Positions 4,711 through 5,203 of a stretch of 5,203 nucleotides of DNA are shown one piece after another. A program made the position numbers and the translations under genes. A model generated the notes under the pieces. The model had not been told where the DNA came from, searched no databases, and was given only the letters and a program-made list of their open reading frames with translations. This DNA is from Clostridia bacterium (lineage in GTDB: Bacteria; Bacillota; Clostridia; Oscillospirales; CAG-272): positions 1-5,203 of the forward strand of contig JAFTHJ010000263.1 in NCBI GenBank assembly GCA_017457465.1. Reading direction: 5' to 3'. Within the stretch, counting starts at the first letter, position 1, and the number at the start of each line of letters is the position of its first letter.

Positions 4711-5203
4711 TTAGAATGGGATTTTCATTTTGTTACGTCTTCCGAACTTCGCCATACGCTTCGGGTCGGAGAACTGCTTCATAAGGCGTGTGGTCTGTTC
4801 AAACTGACGGAGCAGCTTGTTGACCTCTTCAACCGATGTTCCGCTTCCTGCGGCAATTCGTCTCTTTCTTGACGCATTGAGAATATCGGGTTTTTCTCGC
4901 TCTCTCTTGGTCATTGACTTGATTATCGCCTCGGTTCTCGCGATAGCCTTTTCATCTATCTTTGCATCCTTGAGCGCACCCGAATTCATACCTGGCATCA
5001 TACCCATAAGCTGGTCGAGATTTCCCATATTCTTTATTTGCGCGAACTGCTCAAGATAATCGTCAAGCGTGAAGGTCGATTCACGGAGCTTCTTTTCAAG
5101 CTCCAGCGCCTTTTTTTCGTCATAGGCTTGTTCGGCTTTCTCGATAAGCGAGAGGACATCTCCCATTCCGAGAATACGCGACGCCATTCTGTCGGGATAG
5201 AAG
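4711..5203 (-). CDS. ffh: Signal recognition particle protein Ffh, C-terminal part (cut by the window edge)
   Basis: The last 163 codons of Ffh, the GTPase that with SRP RNA delivers nascent membrane and secreted proteins to FtsY. The frame is open to the right edge, so this is a 5' truncation by the window and not a broken gene. An ATG at 5187 is an internal Met. The fragment opens with FYPDRMASRILGMGDVLSLI, the conserved end of the NG domain and linker. It continues into the methionine-rich M domain: MGNLDQLMGMMPGM forms the signal-sequence-binding loop, and ASRKRRIAAGSGTSVEEVN is the helix-turn-helix that binds SRP RNA. The end is the basic KFGRRNKMKIPF, so the C-terminus is intact. The NG domain with the GTP-binding motifs lies outside the window. 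The gene is followed by rpsP after 49 AT-rich bases. Confidence 0.97.
   Translation of the reverse strand, partial: FYPDRMASRILGMGDVLSLIEKAEQAYDEKKALELEKKLRESTFTLDDYLEQFAQIKNMGNLDQLMGMMPGMNSGALKDAKIDEKAIARTEAIIKSMTKREREKPDILNASRKRRIAAGSGTSVEEVNKLLRQFEQTTRLMKQFSDPKRMAKFGRRNKMKIPF

Overview
The window looks like chromosomal DNA from a Gram-positive, probably gut-associated member of the Clostridia. This rests on the strong GGAGG-type ribosome binding sites, sigma-A-like promoters with extended -10 boxes, the ffh-rpsP-khpA gene order, a Firmicutes-type glycerol kinase, and a BspA-type leucine-rich-repeat surface protein of the kind common in gut Clostridia. No database search was possible, so the taxonomic call is inference.

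Layout. Bases 1-24 hold only the first eight codons of a minus-strand gene that leaves the window. Bases 25-234 are a divergent intergenic region with one good promoter for each side and a 15-nt inverted repeat. Bases 235-2073 (+) encode a secreted, membrane-anchored LRR protein with two tiers of internal repeats. A 12-bp stem-loop at 2093-2120 separates it from the converging minus-strand genes and probably terminates both. Everything from there to the right edge is on the minus strand. In transcription order it is: the C-terminal part of ffh (SRP protein, cut by the window edge), rpsP (ribosomal protein bS16), khpA (KH-domain RNA-binding protein), a structured leader with a possible 19-codon ORF, an unrecognised 145-aa helical protein, and glpK (glycerol kinase). 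There are no gene-free stretches over 300 bases.

How the genes relate. ffh, rpsP and khpA belong to a conserved translation and secretion cluster in which rimM and trmD usually follow. Here the run stops after khpA and is replaced by a leader plus the orfX-glpK pair. The orfX stop and glpK start share an ATGA overlap, so their translation is very likely coupled. The leader is the most unusual part of the window. It holds two adjacent stem-loops, each burying a Shine-Dalgarno sequence: the first that of a 19-codon ORF, the second that of orfX. The small ORF stops inside the second stem, directly on the orfX SD. This could be a translation-coupled switch controlling orfX-glpK, or it could be a dispersed palindromic repeat that happens to look like one. 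GlpK keeps its glycerol-binding and catalytic residues but appears to have Ser where PTS-regulated Firmicutes enzymes carry the phosphorylated His.
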